A DNA stretch of 64,000 nucleotides, taken from positions 392,469 through 456,468 of the forward strand of contig NZ_FQVC01000001.1 in assembly GCF_900128975.1 (NCBI RefSeq). Reading direction: 5' to 3'. This DNA is from Devosia limi DSM 17137. Its GTDB lineage: Bacteria > Pseudomonadota > Alphaproteobacteria > Rhizobiales > Devosiaceae. This document shows positions 38,855 through 47,551 of the stretch, in pieces. A program made the position numbers and the translations under genes. How positions within the stretch are numbered: position 1 is the stretch's first letter; each line of letters opens with the position of its first letter. The notes under the pieces are model-generated. The model ran no database searches. It saw only the letters and a program-made list of their open reading frames with translations, and had not been told where the DNA came from.

Positions 38855-38981
38855 CCGCCCATCCCTGTCCCAACCCTAAGGATGAGCTCTCTAGAGAGCG
38901 TTAATTTCGGCGCGCCGGCGCCTGTGAACGTTCGGCCCGCGGGCGCGTTGAACCCATGAAATTGCGCAACGGAGCAAGACC

Positions 38982-39428
38982 ATGAGCGATCTCGAGGCCC
39001 AGACCCGCGCCCTGTTCGAGGCCTATGGCGACGCCAGCAACGCCGCCCTGCACGATCCCGCCGCAGAGGACTTCGAGCCCATCGTCACGGCATTCGCCCC
39101 CTATTTCGTGGAATCGAGCCCCAGCGGCGTCTTCGGCGGCGCCAATGATGCCGCTTTCAGGCAGATGATCCCCAAGGGATTTGCCCGTTACCGCGCCGTC
39201 GGCGGCAGGCACATGATCGTCACCCATGTGGATGTGACCAGGCTGGATGACCTGCACGCCATCGCCCATGTCGACTGGGATTTCGGCTATCTCAACAAGG
39301 ACGGCAATAGCGGCAATGTGCGCTTCCGCAACCTCTACTTCGTCACCATCGCCAGCGGCGAGCCGCGGATCTTCGCCTATGTGACGCCGGATGAGGAGAC
39401 GGCAATGAAGGCGCATGGACTGGTGTGA
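38982..39428 (+). CDS. NTF2-like/SnoaL-like protein
   Basis: A 148-residue protein with the NTF2-like cone fold pattern: an N-terminal helix, then SSPSGVFGGANDAAFRQMI and a strand series ending FRNLYFVTIASGEPRIFAYVTPDE. No catalytic residues can be assigned. GGAG is upstream of the ATG. It is divergent from the diguanylate cyclase gene. Confidence 0.72.
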   Translation: MSDLEAQTRALFEAYGDASNAALHDPAAEDFEPIVTAFAPYFVESSPSGVFGGANDAAFRQMIPKGFARYRAVGGRHMIVTHVDVTRLDDLHAIAHVDWDFGYLNKDGNSGNVRFRNLYFVTIASGEPRIFAYVTPDEETAMKAHGLV

Positions 39429-39446
39429 CAGGCCGGTGCCCTGCCC

Positions 39447-40052
39447 CTACACGCCTGCCAAAAATGCCTGGGCCGCACCCAGCTCTTCGCCACGCAATTC
39501 ATGGCCGCCATCGTGCCAGAACACGCTGGCATCGGCGCCCTGGCCGACGAAGTAATCCGCCAGTGCCTGGGTGGCGCTGGCCGGCCCGATCGGGTCGCGG
39601 CGGCCGGCGGTGATCAGCACCTTGCGACCGGCCAGGCCCGGCGCTGGCGCCGGGACAAACGGGATCAGCGGATGCATCAGCACCGAGGCATCAAGCAGGC
39701 CGGGCGCGGCAAACTGCACCGCAGCCAGAATATTGGCACCATTGGAATAGCCCAGCCCGACCACCCTGGAAGGCTGGCTTTCGGCGATCCGCGCGCCAAT
39801 GAAGTCAGCCATTTGCCTGGTGCGCAGCGCCAGGTCGGCCATGTCATAGACACCCTCGCCGGTGCGCTTGAAATAGCGCAGCGCGCCGTGTTCGGAGACA
39901 TCGCCCCGCGGCGCCACGATGCGTGCGCCCGGCAGGAGTTCATTGCCGAGGTCGAAAAACTGGTTCTCGTCCCCGCCAGTGCCGTGAAACAGCAGCAACA
40001 GGGGCGCGTTCGGCGTCGCGCCGGACGCTTCGCGATAGTGATAATGGGCCAT
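39447..40052 (-). CDS. Alpha/beta hydrolase, carboxylesterase/phospholipase type
   Basis: A 201-residue esterase of the YpfH/carboxylesterase group. The oxyanion motif FHGTGGDE, nucleophile elbow GLGYSNGAN (Ser), and catalytic Asp (GRRDPIGP) and His (HDGGHEL) are in order. GGAGAG precedes the ATG at 40052; the longer frame adds unlikely residues. The substrate is unknown. Confidence 0.87.
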   Translation of the reverse strand: MAHYHYREASGATPNAPLLLLFHGTGGDENQFFDLGNELLPGARIVAPRGDVSEHGALRYFKRTGEGVYDMADLALRTRQMADFIGARIAESQPSRVVGLGYSNGANILAAVQFAAPGLLDASVLMHPLIPFVPAPAPGLAGRKVLITAGRRDPIGPASATQALADYFVGQGADASVFWHDGGHELRGEELGAAQAFLAGV

Positions 40053-40212
40053 GAAAGCTCTCCACCAATGGGTCGGCTCCAGATATCGGCGGCAGCGGCC
40101 CGGCACGCAACCGCTTTACGCGCGCCGCACTGTTGCCGATTTTGCAACAATAACGGGCATCCTGCTGCAGAAGTCGAGTTGCCTTGCAAACCTGGCCATG
40201 CACAATGGGCCC

Positions 40213-41607
40213 ATGTTCCTTTCGATATTCGACGTCTTCAAGATCGGCATCGGCCCATCGAGCTCCCACACCATGGGGCCGATGACGGCGGCCAACCGTT
40301 TTCTCGATGAGCTCAAGGCCGATATCTGGCCGCGCGCCCGCAGCGCCCGCCCGGCGGCGATCATCGCCAGCCTGCATGGCTCGCTCGCCTATACCGGCAT
40401 TGGCCATGGCAGTGGCCGCGCGGTGATCCTGGGCCTGTGTGGACAAAACCCGCGCGGGATCGATCCCGATGCGATGGACGCCATGATTGCCGAGGTCGAG
40501 GCTTCGGGCATGGTCAATCCGCCCGGCCATCCGCCCTATCGCTTCCGCCCGGTGCGCGACCTGATCTTTGACAAGAAGGTCCCCCTGCCCGGCCATCCCA
40601 ATGGTCTGCAATTCACCGCCTTCGACGAAGACGGGCAATTGCTGCTGCGCCGGATCTATTATTCGGTCGGCGGCGGCTTTGTGGTCAGCGACGCCGAACT
40701 GGAGGCGCTCAAGGACGCCTCGCCGGCCCAGGCCGATGTGCCCTATCCCTTCGCCAATGCCCGCGACATGCTGGATATGGCGGCGCGTTCGGGCCTGTCG
40801 ATTGCAGCAATGAAACGCGCCAATGAGGAAGTCACCCGCTCGCGCCAGGCGCTCAATGCCGGCATCGACGAAATCTGGTCGACGATGAGCGCCTGCATCG
40901 ATCGCGGCCTGCTGCAGGACGGGGTCATGCCCGGCGGGCTGAACGTCAAGCGCCGCGCCCGGTCGATCTTCCTGCAACTCGATGCGCAATGGCAACGCAA
41001 TGAACTGACCCCGCTGATGGCCAATGACTGGCTGAGCCTTTACGCCATGGCGGTCAATGAGGAGAATGCCGGCGGTGGCCGCGTCGTCACCGCGCCGACC
41101 AATGGCGCCGCCGGGGTGATCCCTGCGGTGATGCGCTACTTTCTCAAATTCGACGCCACCGCCAACCAGAATGCGGTGCGCGATTACCTGCTGACCGCCG
41201 CCGCGATTGGCGGCATCATCAAGCACAATGCCTCGATTTCAGGCGCCGAAGTGGGCTGCCAGGGCGAAGTCGGCTCCGCCTCGGCCATGGCCGCGGCCGG
41301 GCTCTGCGCCATCATGGGCGGCACGCCCTTCCAGATCGAGAACGCCGCCGAAATCGCCCTCGAACATCATCTGGGCATGACCTGCGACCCCGTTGCCGGG
41401 CTGGTGCAGATCCCCTGCATCGAGCGCAATGCCTTTGGGGCCGTCAAGGCCGTCACCGCCGCCTCGCTGGCGATGAAGGGCGATGGCACCCACGCCGTGC
41501 CGCTCGACGCCTGCGTCGAAACCATGCGCCAGACCGGCATGGACATGTCCGAACGCTACAAGGAAACCAGCCTGGCCGGCCTGGCGGTGAACGTGGTGGC
41601 GTGTTGA
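40213..41607 (+). CDS. sdaA: L-serine ammonia-lyase (iron-sulfur)
   Basis: A 464-residue single-chain 4Fe-4S L-serine dehydratase that converts serine to pyruvate and ammonia. The N-terminal [15 protein letters not shown] and the C-terminal cluster cysteines in [18 protein letters not shown] and [19 protein letters not shown] are diagnostic. The start is ATG at 40213, or the ATG five codons earlier at 40198; neither has a strong ribosome site. Confidence 0.95.
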   Translation: MFLSIFDVFKIGIGPSSSHTMGPMTAANRFLDELKADIWPRARSARPAAIIASLHGSLAYTGIGHGSGRAVILGLCGQNPRGIDPDAMDAMIAEVEASGMVNPPGHPPYRFRPVRDLIFDKKVPLPGHPNGLQFTAFDEDGQLLLRRIYYSVGGGFVVSDAELEALKDASPAQADVPYPFANARDMLDMAARSGLSIAAMKRANEEVTRSRQALNAGIDEIWSTMSACIDRGLLQDGVMPGGLNVKRRARSIFLQLDAQWQRNELTPLMANDWLSLYAMAVNEENAGGGRVVTAPTNGAAGVIPAVMRYFLKFDATANQNAVRDYLLTAAAIGGIIKHNASISGAEVGCQGEVGSASAMAAAGLCAIMGGTPFQIENAAEIALEHHLGMTCDPVAGLVQIPCIERNAFGAVKAVTAASLAMKGDGTHAVPLDACVETMRQTGMDMSERYKETSLAGLAVNVVAC

Positions 41608-41792
41608 GTTCGGTTGGACGCAGACAAGGAGATACCCGCATGCGCGGGGCTGCCTTTTTGGGCTGCGGCTGACCCCAAGGCTGTCGCTTCAATCACCGGG
41701 TCATTCGCCTGCGCGGGAATGTCTCTGTGGATGAGGTGATATCGGCGAGCACGGGTAGTAGCGACGCTGGTCGCCCCGCGGGGCCGTAGCGC

Positions 41793-42464
41793 CTAGCGAT
41801 CCTCGAACCGCTCCCGCGAGCGTTCGATATGGCGGCGCATCGCCATATCAGCCGCATCGCCATCCCGCGCCCGGATCGCCGATACCAGCGCCTGATGCTC
41901 AGCAATGGTCTCGCGCGTCACCTGCGCCTCGAACACCAGCCGGAACAGATGCACATGCGTGTGCAGCCGCGCCAGCGCCTCCACCACCTGCTCGTTGCCG
42001 GCGCTGACCACGATCTGGTCGTGAAAGGCCATGTCGAGCTGGGCGAACTGGGCATAGGGCTCCAGCCCCTGTTGCAGGGCGAGTGCTTCCATTTCGGCGG
42101 CCATCGCCTCCAGATGCCCTGCCACCGCGTCGCTGGCCGTCTCGGCGCAGCGGCGGGCGGCAAAGGGTTCCAGTAGCAGCCGCAACTCATAGAGATCGGC
42201 CAGTTGCCGGGCGCTCAGCTGTGGCGCGGCGCTATAGCCGACGAGGTGGGTCTTGATGACCAGTCCTTCGGCTTCCAGGCGCGTCAGCGCCTCGCGGATC
42301 GGGGTCTGCGAGACACCCAATTGCCGCGCCATGGCGTCGACCGTGATCTTGGTGCCCGGGGCAATGTCGAGGGACATGATGCGCGCAAAGATGGCGCTAT
42401 AGACCTCATCGCCCAGCCGGGCCGGCCGGCGCAACAGGCCCGCGACCGCGCTCGGCACCGCCAT
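41793..42464 (-). CDS. GntR/FCD-family transcriptional regulator
   Basis: A 223-residue FadR-subfamily regulator. The winged helix is DAMARQLGVSQTPIREALTRLEAEGLV. The FCD metal ligands are at DMAFHDQIV, EHQALVSAI and RRHIERS. Targets are not obvious: it lies between sdaA and the cox operon and is on the same strand as the latter. Confidence 0.9.
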   Translation of the reverse strand: MAVPSAVAGLLRRPARLGDEVYSAIFARIMSLDIAPGTKITVDAMARQLGVSQTPIREALTRLEAEGLVIKTHLVGYSAAPQLSARQLADLYELRLLLEPFAARRCAETASDAVAGHLEAMAAEMEALALQQGLEPYAQFAQLDMAFHDQIVVSAGNEQVVEALARLHTHVHLFRLVFEAQVTRETIAEHQALVSAIRARDGDAADMAMRRHIERSRERFEDR

Positions 42465-42624
42465 CAGCAGGGCCCCGCGGCTATATTGGCTTTCGCACCG
42501 GGGACCGCCGGCAGGTTGGACAGAAACGATTTGTGCATGTCTTCACCTACCCGGTTCTGGCGGCCATTTCAGGTGCCACAACGCCGCATCCCGCCAGCTT
42601 ACCTGCTCCGTGCGCGCCGATGGC

Positions 42625-42981
42625 TCATGTGCCGCCATTGAGGAAAAGCATCCGGGTCAGCTGCGTGTGGTTGGCCTCAAGCGTCATGATCATCACGAAT
42701 ACCAGCAGCAGCACCGGCGGCACCAGGATGGCATAGCTCAAGGCCAGCCGCTCCCAGCGCATATGCATGAAAATCGAAACGATCAGCCCGGCCTTGAGCA
42801 GCATCAGCGTCACGATCAGGCTCCAGCGCAGCAGGCCCTGGAACTGCACGATGTCGACCAGATAGGAGCCGAGGCTGAGTATGAACAGCCACGCCCAGAC
42901 GACCAGATACAGCCGGATCGGGTGCTGCTGGTTCTCCTCATGGCTGCTGGCGGGCGGTGCGGCAGTCGCAGAATGGCTCAT
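42625..42981 (-). CDS. Cytochrome c oxidase subunit IV (bacterial COX4_pro)
   Basis: A 118-residue membrane protein with three helices and the bacterial subunit IV motif SIFMHMRWER. It is the last gene of the oxidase operon. The ATG at 42981 is chosen over a longer frame that overlaps the previous gene. Confidence 0.88.
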   Translation of the reverse strand: MSHSATAAPPASSHEENQQHPIRLYLVVWAWLFILSLGSYLVDIVQFQGLLRWSLIVTLMLLKAGLIVSIFMHMRWERLALSYAILVPPVLLLVFVMIMTLEANHTQLTRMLFLNGGT

Positions 42982-42986
42982 TTGGC

Positions 42987-43703
42987 TCACCACAGATAAA
43001 AGAAGGCGAAGATGAACACCCAGACCAGATCGACGAAGTGCCAATACAGGCCCATGATTTCGACGCTCTCATAGCGTCCTCTGCGGGTGGTGAAAAAGCC
43101 GGGGCGGCCGGTATCGAAATCGCCACGCCAGACCTTGCGGGCGATCACCAGCAGGAAGATGACGCCAATGCTGACATGGGTGCCGTGAAAGCCGGTGACC
43201 ATGAAGAAGATGGCGCCGAATTGCGGGGCGCCGAATGGGTTCTCCCACGGGCGCACCCCCTCGGCGATCAGCTTGCTCCATTCAAACGCCTGCATGCCCA
43301 CAAACATCACGCCGAGGCCGGCGGTCAGCAGCAGCAGCAGCGCGGTCTTCCTGCGCTGGCGCCGATAGCCGAAATTGACCGCCATCGCCATTGTCCCGCT
43401 CGAGGTGATCAGCACGAAGGTCATGATGGCGATCAGCAGCAACGGCATATGCTGGCCGGCAATCTCCAGCGAGAACACTTCGCTGGCATTAGGCCAGGGC
43501 GCGGTCGTCGACAGGCGCGCCGTCATATAGGACAGCAGGAAACAGCCGAAGATGAAGGTGTCGCTCAGCAGGAACACCCACATCATCACCTTGCCCCAGC
43601 TCGCCGTCTTGAACGAGCGCTGGTCGGATGACCAGTCGGCAACGATACCGCGCCAGCCCGACGCTGCGCCCCCCTGGGACGATGGCACTGCAGGCTTTGT
43701 CAT
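42987..43703 (-). CDS. coxP: Cytochrome c oxidase subunit III, CoxP-like
   Basis: A 238-residue, about five-helix subunit III. VMMWVFLLSDTFIFGCFLLSYM, QAFEWSKLIAEG and GFHGTHVSIGVIFLLVI, ending GLYWHFVDLVWVFIFAFFYLW, are typical. GGGGAGG precedes the ATG. It overlaps the previous gene by four bases. The CoxMNOP naming follows the Bradyrhizobium alternative oxidase and is by analogy. Confidence 0.9.
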   Translation of the reverse strand: MTKPAVPSSQGGAASGWRGIVADWSSDQRSFKTASWGKVMMWVFLLSDTFIFGCFLLSYMTARLSTTAPWPNASEVFSLEIAGQHMPLLLIAIMTFVLITSSGTMAMAVNFGYRRQRRKTALLLLLTAGLGVMFVGMQAFEWSKLIAEGVRPWENPFGAPQFGAIFFMVTGFHGTHVSIGVIFLLVIARKVWRGDFDTGRPGFFTTRRGRYESVEIMGLYWHFVDLVWVFIFAFFYLW

Positions 43704-44419
43704 GGCAGCCTCCCCTCGGACAGGATCTGGCCGCACAGCGCCAGGAACTCGCCGGCCGAGCCCGACAACACGCCCAGCAGCACGATCCAGACCAGCAGCA
43801 TGAACAGCCAATAGGTGGCGCTGAGCTCGACGCTGAGACGGATCCGCTCGGCCCGCTCGTTGCGCCGGATCCGCTCCAATGTGACCGCGAGCGCGACCAT
43901 GCCCCCGATCACATGCAAAGCATGCGCCGCCGTCATCAGGTAAAAGAAGCTGTCGGCCGGCCCCGAATTGACGAAATTGCCGGTCGCCGCCAGCATCCTC
44001 CAGCCGGCAAACTGACCAATGAGGAACAGCAACGCGCCGCCGCCGGCCACCAGGACGCCGGCCCGCATGCGGGCCATATCGCCGCGACTGGCCGCCCCCA
44101 GCGCCCATTCCAGCGCCAGCCCGGTACCAAGCAGCATCAGCGTATTGGGCCACACGATCCAGGGCAGTGGCATGTCGCGCCAGTCCAGCCCTTCCGAGCG
44201 CAGCAGATAGCCGGTGACCAGCAGGGCAAAGAGCGATCCCACCACGGCCAGGAAGACCCCCAGGCCCACCTGCGCCGGCGCCGCGGGCCGGGGATCACCC
44301 GCAGCCACCCCGCCGGCCTGGTCGATCTGCAACCAGGGCTTGGCTGTCAGCCCCTGCTGCGACAGCCACCACCCGGCAATCAGGGTCACGATGGCGATGA
44401 AGCCCAGAATGGCGCTCAT
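43700..44419 (-). CDS. coxO: Second subunit III-like protein, CoxO-like
   Basis: A 239-residue membrane protein with about seven helices and a subunit III-like second half (FFYLMTAAHALHVIGGMVALAV). It is less conserved than the following gene. It overlaps coxN by four bases and coxP by four bases, so the operon is tightly coupled. Confidence 0.82.
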   Translation of the reverse strand: MSAILGFIAIVTLIAGWWLSQQGLTAKPWLQIDQAGGVAAGDPRPAAPAQVGLGVFLAVVGSLFALLVTGYLLRSEGLDWRDMPLPWIVWPNTLMLLGTGLALEWALGAASRGDMARMRAGVLVAGGGALLFLIGQFAGWRMLAATGNFVNSGPADSFFYLMTAAHALHVIGGMVALAVTLERIRRNERAERIRLSVELSATYWLFMLLVWIVLLGVLSGSAGEFLALCGQILSEGRLP

Positions 44420-46185
44420 GCTGTGCCCCCCCTGGTCAGCGTGCCCGGCTCGTTCTGGGGAATGAAGTCCTGCTTGGCGCCGGGAACGCTGTAATCATAG
44501 GCCCAGCGGTAGACCAGGGGGAGCTCGTCGCCCCAATTGCCGTGTGCCGGCGGGGTCTGCGGGGTTTGCCATTCCAGGGTGGTCGCGCGCCATGGATTGG
44601 GACCCGCCGGCTTGCCGTGACGCAGGCTCCAGACCAGATTGAACACGAAGGTGATCTGGGCGAAGCCCACGATGAAGGCCATGATCGAGATGAAGGCGTT
44701 CAGCGTGTGCGCCGAAGCCGGCATGATCATGATGTCGGCCGTGTCGAAATAGCGCCGGGGCAGCCCCATCAGCCCCAGATAGTGCATGGGAAAAAAGATC
44801 AGATAGGCGCCCACAAAGGTGACCCAGAAGTGGAACTTGCCAAGCAGGTCCCCGAGCATCCGGCCGGTCACCTTGGGATACCAATGGTAGATCGCCCCGA
44901 AGATGACGAGAATCGGCGCCACGCCCATGACCATGTGGAAATGCGCCACCACGAACATCGTATCGGAAAGCGGCACATCCACCACGACATTGCCCAGGAA
45001 CAGGCCGGAGAGGCCGCCATTGACAAAGGTGACGATGAAGCCCAGCGCAAAGAGCATGGGCACATTGAGGTGAATGTCGCCGCGCCAGAGGGTCAGGACC
45101 CAGTTGTAGACCTTGATGGCAGTCGGTACGGCGATGATCAGGGTGGTGGTGGCAAAGAAGAACCCGAAATAGGGGTTCATGCCACTGACATACATATGAT
45201 GGGCCCAAACCACGAAGCTGAGCACACCGATGCCGACAATTGCCCACACCATCATCCGATAGCCGAAGATGTTGCGCCGGGCATGCGTGCTGATCAGGTC
45301 GGAAACGATGCCGAAGGCGGGCAGCGCGACGATGTAAACTTCCGGGTGCCCGAAGAACCAGAACAGGTGCTGGAACAGGATGGGGCTGCCACCGCCATAG
45401 CGCAGCTGCTCGCCCATCTCGACCAGGGTCGGCATGAAGAAGCTGGTGCCCAGATACTTGTCGAACAGCATCATGACCGCTGCCACGAACAAGGCCGGGA
45501 ACGCCAGAAGCGCCATCACCGTGGCGACGAAAATGCCCCAGATCGTCAGCGGCAGGCGCATCAGCGTCATGCCCCGCGCCCGCGCCTGCAACACGGTGAC
45601 CGTGTAGTTGAGGCCGCCCAGCGTGAAGCCGATGATGAAGATGATCAACGACACCAGCATCAGCATGATGCCCCATTGCTGGCCGGGCGTGTTGGAGAGG
45701 ATGGCCTGCGGGGGATAGAGCGTCCAGCCCGCGCCGGTCGGCCCCCCCGGGACGAAGAAGCTGATCACCAGCAGCATGACGGCCACGAAATACAGCCAGA
45801 AGCTGAGCATATTGGCGTAGGGGAACACCATGTCGCGCGCGCCCACCATCAGTGGGATCAGGTAATTGCCGAAGCCGCCCAAAAACAGCGCCGTCAGCAG
45901 ATACACGACCATGATCATGCCGTGCATGGTGATGATCTGATAGTAGCGGTCGACATCGATGAATTCGATCAGGCCCGGAAATCCCAGCTGCAGACGGATC
46001 AACCAGGACAATACGAGCGCCACCATGCCGATGCTCAGGGCCGTCACCGCATATTGTACGGCAATGACCTTGGCATCCTGCGAGAAGACATACTTCGTCC
46101 ACCAGCTCCGGGGGTGGTAAAGCGCCATGTCCTCGATTTCAGCGGGCGGCACGCTTGCACTCGCATCATGAGAGATGCCGGTCAT
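44416..46185 (-). CDS. coxN: Cytochrome c oxidase subunit I, A1-type heme-copper oxidase
   Basis: A 589-residue 12-helix catalytic subunit that reduces oxygen and pumps protons. Heme ligands His88 (MHGMIMV) and His415/His417 (HFHMVMG), and copper ligands His280 and His329/330 (WAHHMY), are present. Glu282 and the crosslinked Tyr284 lie in FGHPEVY, which defines the A1 class. It has an intact D-channel loop (GNYLIPLMVGARD). Confidence 0.96.
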   Translation of the reverse strand: MTGISHDASASVPPAEIEDMALYHPRSWWTKYVFSQDAKVIAVQYAVTALSIGMVALVLSWLIRLQLGFPGLIEFIDVDRYYQIITMHGMIMVVYLLTALFLGGFGNYLIPLMVGARDMVFPYANMLSFWLYFVAVMLLVISFFVPGGPTGAGWTLYPPQAILSNTPGQQWGIMLMLVSLIIFIIGFTLGGLNYTVTVLQARARGMTLMRLPLTIWGIFVATVMALLAFPALFVAAVMMLFDKYLGTSFFMPTLVEMGEQLRYGGGSPILFQHLFWFFGHPEVYIVALPAFGIVSDLISTHARRNIFGYRMMVWAIVGIGVLSFVVWAHHMYVSGMNPYFGFFFATTTLIIAVPTAIKVYNWVLTLWRGDIHLNVPMLFALGFIVTFVNGGLSGLFLGNVVVDVPLSDTMFVVAHFHMVMGVAPILVIFGAIYHWYPKVTGRMLGDLLGKFHFWVTFVGAYLIFFPMHYLGLMGLPRRYFDTADIMIMPASAHTLNAFISIMAFIVGFAQITFVFNLVWSLRHGKPAGPNPWRATTLEWQTPQTPPAHGNWGDELPLVYRWAYDYSVPGAKQDFIPQNEPGTLTRGGTA

Positions 46186-46247
46186 CGGGTCCTCCTCAAA
46201 TCTCCTTCTGCGCCTTCTGCTGTCCCAGCATCACCTCGTGAACGGGC

Positions 46248-47039
46248 TCACAGGCTCAGGCTGGCAAATGTCGCCTGCCCTGAAAGCCATGCCTGATAGT
46301 CCTCTTCGGTGACGACCGTCACCACGCCGCGCATGTAGGAATGCCCCACGCCGCAGAGTTCCGCGCAAAGAATTTCGTAAGTTCCGGGCTGCGTTGGCGT
46401 CACCCAGAAATAGGTGACCGACCCCGGTATCATGTCCATCTTGGCCCGGAATTCGGGGACATAGAAATTGTGCAATACGTCGATCGAGCGCAGCAGGAAC
46501 CGAACAGGCCGGCCCACCGGGATCAGCAGTTCCCCGCCCTCGATCAGCACATCATCCTGCCCGGCCGGATCGGTCGGGCTGACACCCAGCGTATTGTCCG
46601 GGCTGACCAGCCGGTTGTCCGCGGCCCCCAATTGGCCGTCGGCGCCCGGCAGGCGAAAGCTCCATAACCATTGCTGGCCGATCACCTCCACGTCGGTGGC
46701 GGCCGGAGGCACCTGAACAAACTGCGCCCAGACCAGCAGGCCCGGCGCCAGCATGGCGATGACGCCACCCGCGGTGATTGCGGTCAGCCACCCCTCCAGC
46801 CGCTTGTTTTCGGGTTCGTAGGCAGCCTTGCGGCCTTCCGTGTGGCGGAAGCGAAACAGACAATAGGCGACGAACAGCAGCAGCGCCGAAAACACCGCGC
46901 CGCAGATCCAGAATGTCAGGACCGTTGTATCGTCGATATAGTTCCAGTTCGACGCCAGCGGCGAGAACCACCAGGGGCTGAGAAAGTGGAACAGCACCGA
47001 TCCCACGACAATGAGCACCAGGACAACTGCAATGACCAT
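46248..47039 (-). CDS. coxM: Cytochrome c oxidase subunit II with CuA site
   Basis: A 263-residue subunit II, first gene of the operon, with three N-terminal helices and a periplasmic cupredoxin domain. The CuA ligands are His190 (DVLHNFY), Cys225, Glu227, Cys229, His233 and Met236 (CAELCGVGHSYM), so electrons come from cytochrome c, not quinol. GGAGGTGAGGG is just before the ATG. Confidence 0.95.
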   Translation of the reverse strand: MVIAVVLVLIVVGSVLFHFLSPWWFSPLASNWNYIDDTTVLTFWICGAVFSALLLFVAYCLFRFRHTEGRKAAYEPENKRLEGWLTAITAGGVIAMLAPGLLVWAQFVQVPPAATDVEVIGQQWLWSFRLPGADGQLGAADNRLVSPDNTLGVSPTDPAGQDDVLIEGGELLIPVGRPVRFLLRSIDVLHNFYVPEFRAKMDMIPGSVTYFWVTPTQPGTYEILCAELCGVGHSYMRGVVTVVTEEDYQAWLSGQATFASLSL

Positions 47040-47158
47040 CGCACCCTCACCTCCGGCCTGGGAGAGTTCGATGGGCAGCGCATAGCGGAGACAAACGATC
47101 TCCCGGCCAGCCTAGGCAATAGATTATGACTGTCGTTCGCATGGCCACGCCCCTCGCA

Positions 47159-47174
47159 TCACCAGATCTGGTGA
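47159..47174. promoter_or_regulatory. Operator-like 16-bp palindrome upstream of the cox operon
   Basis: TCACCAGATCTGGTGA is a perfect 16-base palindrome 120 bases upstream of coxM. It could be a regulator site for the oxidase operon; no matching regulator can be named. Confidence 0.5.
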
Positions 47175-47517
47175 CCCAACGCAGGAACAGACACGACGCA
47201 ATTGGCTGCCGTGCTTTACCAAGCCGCGCAGCCCCTTGAAGAATTTCACCACCGACTCGAAATGTCAACTTGCCGCAGGGGTGCCTGGCATAGCGCGCAT
47301 CCAGGGGACCGCGCGTCTCACGGCTGGGCTGCTGTCGCGCTGCCTATGTCGCGTGCAGCGCCCTGCAGGGTCAGAAACGCTTGATGGCGGACGTCCCGCA
47401 ACGCCCGCTGTGCCGGGCCTGGGGTGGATCCTGCAGCATGACCACCACCCAGATTATACCAAAGACGACCTTGACCCTCGCCAAAAGCGTATCGCACCAT
47501 ATCCGTATTAAAGCATA

Positions 47518-47537
47518 TATTACATTATTATGTAATA
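47518..47537. promoter_or_regulatory. 20-bp AT-rich operator-like palindrome before the binding-protein gene
   Basis: TATTACATTATTATGTAATA has perfect 8-bp arms and a TATT centre. It stops three bases before the GGAGGG ribosome site of the gene at 47552, in a GC-poor patch unlike the surroundings. Position and symmetry suggest repressor control. Confidence 0.65.
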
Positions 47538-47551
47538 AACGGAGGGACGAT

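Larger units (their letters stand above)
47040..47551. other. Intergenic region between the cox operon and the peptide-binding protein gene
   Basis: No gene is seen in this 512-base divergent gap. The left half serves the cox promoter and carries the palindrome at 47159-47174. The right end is AT-rich and carries the 47518-47537 palindrome. The base composition drops in GC towards the right. Confidence 0.6.

Noticed and set aside
36854..38959. A 701-residue frame antisense to the diguanylate cyclase
   Set aside because: It has no recognisable domain and runs across the acetyltransferase 3' end and the intact GGDEF gene.
44495..46296. Long frames antisense and alternative to coxN
   Set aside because: coxN has every expected heme and copper ligand in its own frame; the others are His/Gln- or Arg-rich shadows.
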